This document shows positions 62,801 to 64,000 of a DNA stretch of 64,000 bases, piece by piece; positions within the stretch are counted from its first letter, which is position 1; each line of letters begins with the position of its first letter. Where the stretch lies: positions 2,480,001-2,544,000 of the forward strand of contig NZ_CP139698.1 in NCBI RefSeq assembly GCF_034372165.1, in the 5' to 3' direction. Both the position numbers and the translations under genes were made by a program. This DNA comes from Christiangramia sp. OXR-203. Its GTDB lineage: Bacteria > Bacteroidota > Bacteroidia > Flavobacteriales > Flavobacteriaceae. The notes beneath the pieces were generated by a model. It did not search any database, was not told the origin of the DNA, and worked only from the letters and a program-made list of their open reading frames with translations.

Positions 62801-63401
62801 GACCCTAATATTTGATTTCGGGGATGTGTTTATCAATCTCGATAAAGCTGCAACTCAGCAAAACCTTAGAAAGATACAGATAGATGAATTGCCAGAACAT
62901 ATCCATAGCCGGAATCGTGATTATGAGCAGGGATTTGTAACTTCAGATGAAATATCAAATATCTATAGAACTGAATTTCCACAATTACAACATTCAGATT
63001 TTCTAGATTCCTGGAATTCAATTTTACTGGACTTCCCGAAATACCGACTTCAGTTTCTTCAGAAATTAGCAGAAAAAAAGAAGTTCCAACTCATTTTACT
63101 GAGCAACACGAATGACAATCATATTGAAAATATAAAGTCAAGGATCCCATTTTACGAGGACTTTAAAAGCTGTTTTGATGCATTTTATCTGTCACACGAA
63201 ATAGGAATGCGCAAGCCCAATCCCGACATATTCGAGTTTGTACTCGAGCAACATAAGCTCATTGCAGAGGAATGCCTTTTTATAGATGATACTGCTGAGA
63301 ATACTCAGGCTGCGGCCGCATTGGGAATGCACGTATGGAACCTTGAACCAACCCGGGAGGATGTAATCGATCTATTCACCACTAAAAAAGAGTTATTTTG
63401 A
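62793..63401 (+). CDS. HAD-superfamily hydrolase
   Basis: 202 aa. Motif I IFDFGDVFINLD (nucleophile D8 and the second Asp altered to G-D), motif II LLSNTND, motif III lysine in GMRKPNPDIF, motif IV FIDDTAEN. The cap is a small helical insert. A GDVF variant of the DxD motif places it in the subfamily often annotated as phosphatase/YihX-like (glucose-1-phosphatase); substrate unproven. Its location after ribD hints at the missing riboflavin phosphatase step, but this is only a suggestion. Overlaps ribD by 8 bases and the next gene by 4. Confidence 0.87.
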   Translation: MIKTLIFDFGDVFINLDKAATQQNLRKIQIDELPEHIHSRNRDYEQGFVTSDEISNIYRTEFPQLQHSDFLDSWNSILLDFPKYRLQFLQKLAEKKKFQLILLSNTNDNHIENIKSRIPFYEDFKSCFDAFYLSHEIGMRKPNPDIFEFVLEQHKLIAEECLFIDDTAENTQAAAALGMHVWNLEPTREDVIDLFTTKKELF

Positions 63402-64000
63402 TCTATCTGCTTCTAAGCGTTCTTTCATCCACGATTATTTTTATTGTATTCAGACTTTACAAAAAGTACGAAGTAAATACTTTGCAGGCGATCGTGATCA
63501 ATTATTTTATTGCCTGTACTGTAGGTTTTTTTGGATTTATTGAAGGCTCAGATTTTACTGCTGTTCCTTCTGAAAAATGGTTTCCCGGGGCCTTAATGCT
63601 AGGAGTGCTATTTATAACCGTTTTTAACCTCGCAGCGATTACCACCCAGAAAAGCGGACTATCTGTAGTAGCAGTAGCCACAAAAATGTCGGTTGCTATT
63701 CCTGTTTTCTGCGGAATATTCCTCTATAATGAAAGCACCGGAGTTCTGAAGATTGCTGGAATATTACTTGCATTAGTAGCAGTATATCTAACTTCTATAA
63801 AAACCAAAGATGGAATAAGTATAAAATGGCAAAATCTTATTTTTCCACTGCTGGTATTTCTTGGAAGCGGAATTATTGATACCAGTTTAAAATTTCTTGA
63901 AACCAGTTATGTTTCGAAAACCGATGTAGGTCTTTTTAGTTCGACCATCTTCGCAACAGCTGGAATCCTTGGGGTGCTGGTGATGATCTTCCAGGCGGTT
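63398..64000 (+). CDS. EamA/DMT-family membrane transporter, truncated by window end
   Basis: A frame from TTG 63398 (sharing TTGA with the HAD stop) is open to the window end, 201 codons. Hydrophobic throughout with at least six segments: IYLLLSVLSSTIIFIVF, AIVINYFIACTVGFFGF, ALMLGVLFITVFNLAA, VAIPVFCGIFLYNES, AGILLALVAVYLTSI, LIFPLLVFLGSGIIDTSL. ATKMSVAIPVFCGIFLYNE resembles the EamA repeat, which is usually a drug/metabolite exporter. Substrate unknown; the C-terminal half is missing. Confidence 0.8.
   Translation, partial: MIYLLLSVLSSTIIFIVFRLYKKYEVNTLQAIVINYFIACTVGFFGFIEGSDFTAVPSEKWFPGALMLGVLFITVFNLAAITTQKSGLSVVAVATKMSVAIPVFCGIFLYNESTGVLKIAGILLALVAVYLTSIKTKDGISIKWQNLIFPLLVFLGSGIIDTSLKFLETSYVSKTDVGLFSSTIFATAGILGVLVMIFQAV

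Overview
The window looks like chromosomal DNA from a marine-type member of the Flavobacteriaceae (Bacteroidetes), close in style to Gramella/Christiangramia. The evidence is low GC, a T9SS C-terminal sorting domain, PorD- and BamD-type genes, a short Bacteroidetes histone-H1-like gene, many GTG/TTG starts, and promoters of the TAnnTTTG type. I assign no species.

Layout. 1-8300: carbohydrate enzymes (truncated GH3 glucosidase, GH13 enzyme), a membrane-protein gene cut by an in-frame TGA, a DJ-1/PfpI protein, a glycosyltransferase facing an acyl-CoA-dehydrogenase-like plus PIG-L/NodS-like fusion pair, and a 58-aa histone-H1-like gene.

8813-24831: a genomic island of about 16 kb, integrated at the 3' end of a tRNA-Ser(UGA) gene. 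Its ends are marked by a 13-bp tRNA-derived direct repeat, a 26-bp direct repeat just inside, and further copies of the repeat core around the tyrosine integrase gene. The cargo is six almost gapless genes: HipB-like repressor, HipA-like kinase, PLD-domain helicase, Eco57I/TaqI-type DNA methyltransferase, SMC/RecF-like ATPase, and a GHKL ATPase fused to a PD-(D/E)XK (Shedu/DUF4263-like) nuclease domain. I recognise the domains but cannot match the set to a named defence system; it is the best candidate here for an undescribed anti-phage or anti-plasmid system. The rest of the island holds a BfmA/BtgA-type mobilization protein without a relaxase, a frameshifted HTH-type gene and the integrase.

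24820-64000: mostly conserved core genome. It holds tRNA-Ser; SGNH hydrolase and M28 peptidase; pcm; a plus-strand run of Gfo/Idh oxidoreductase, 3-hydroxybutyryl-CoA dehydrogenase, DUF1015, yggS, exonuclease/GIY-YIG fusion, DUF3857 protein, ion channel and miaA; a 1663-aa HYR-repeat T9SS protein; a two-component system; coaE/YbbR/GT2; fabI; the recN-porD-coaBC-rpoZ-bamD block; dapA with a DUF6913 gene; a 5'-nucleotidase split over two genes; a VanX-like dipeptidase; ligA, VOC, LOG, prmC, GNAT; and ribD, HAD and a truncated EamA transporter.
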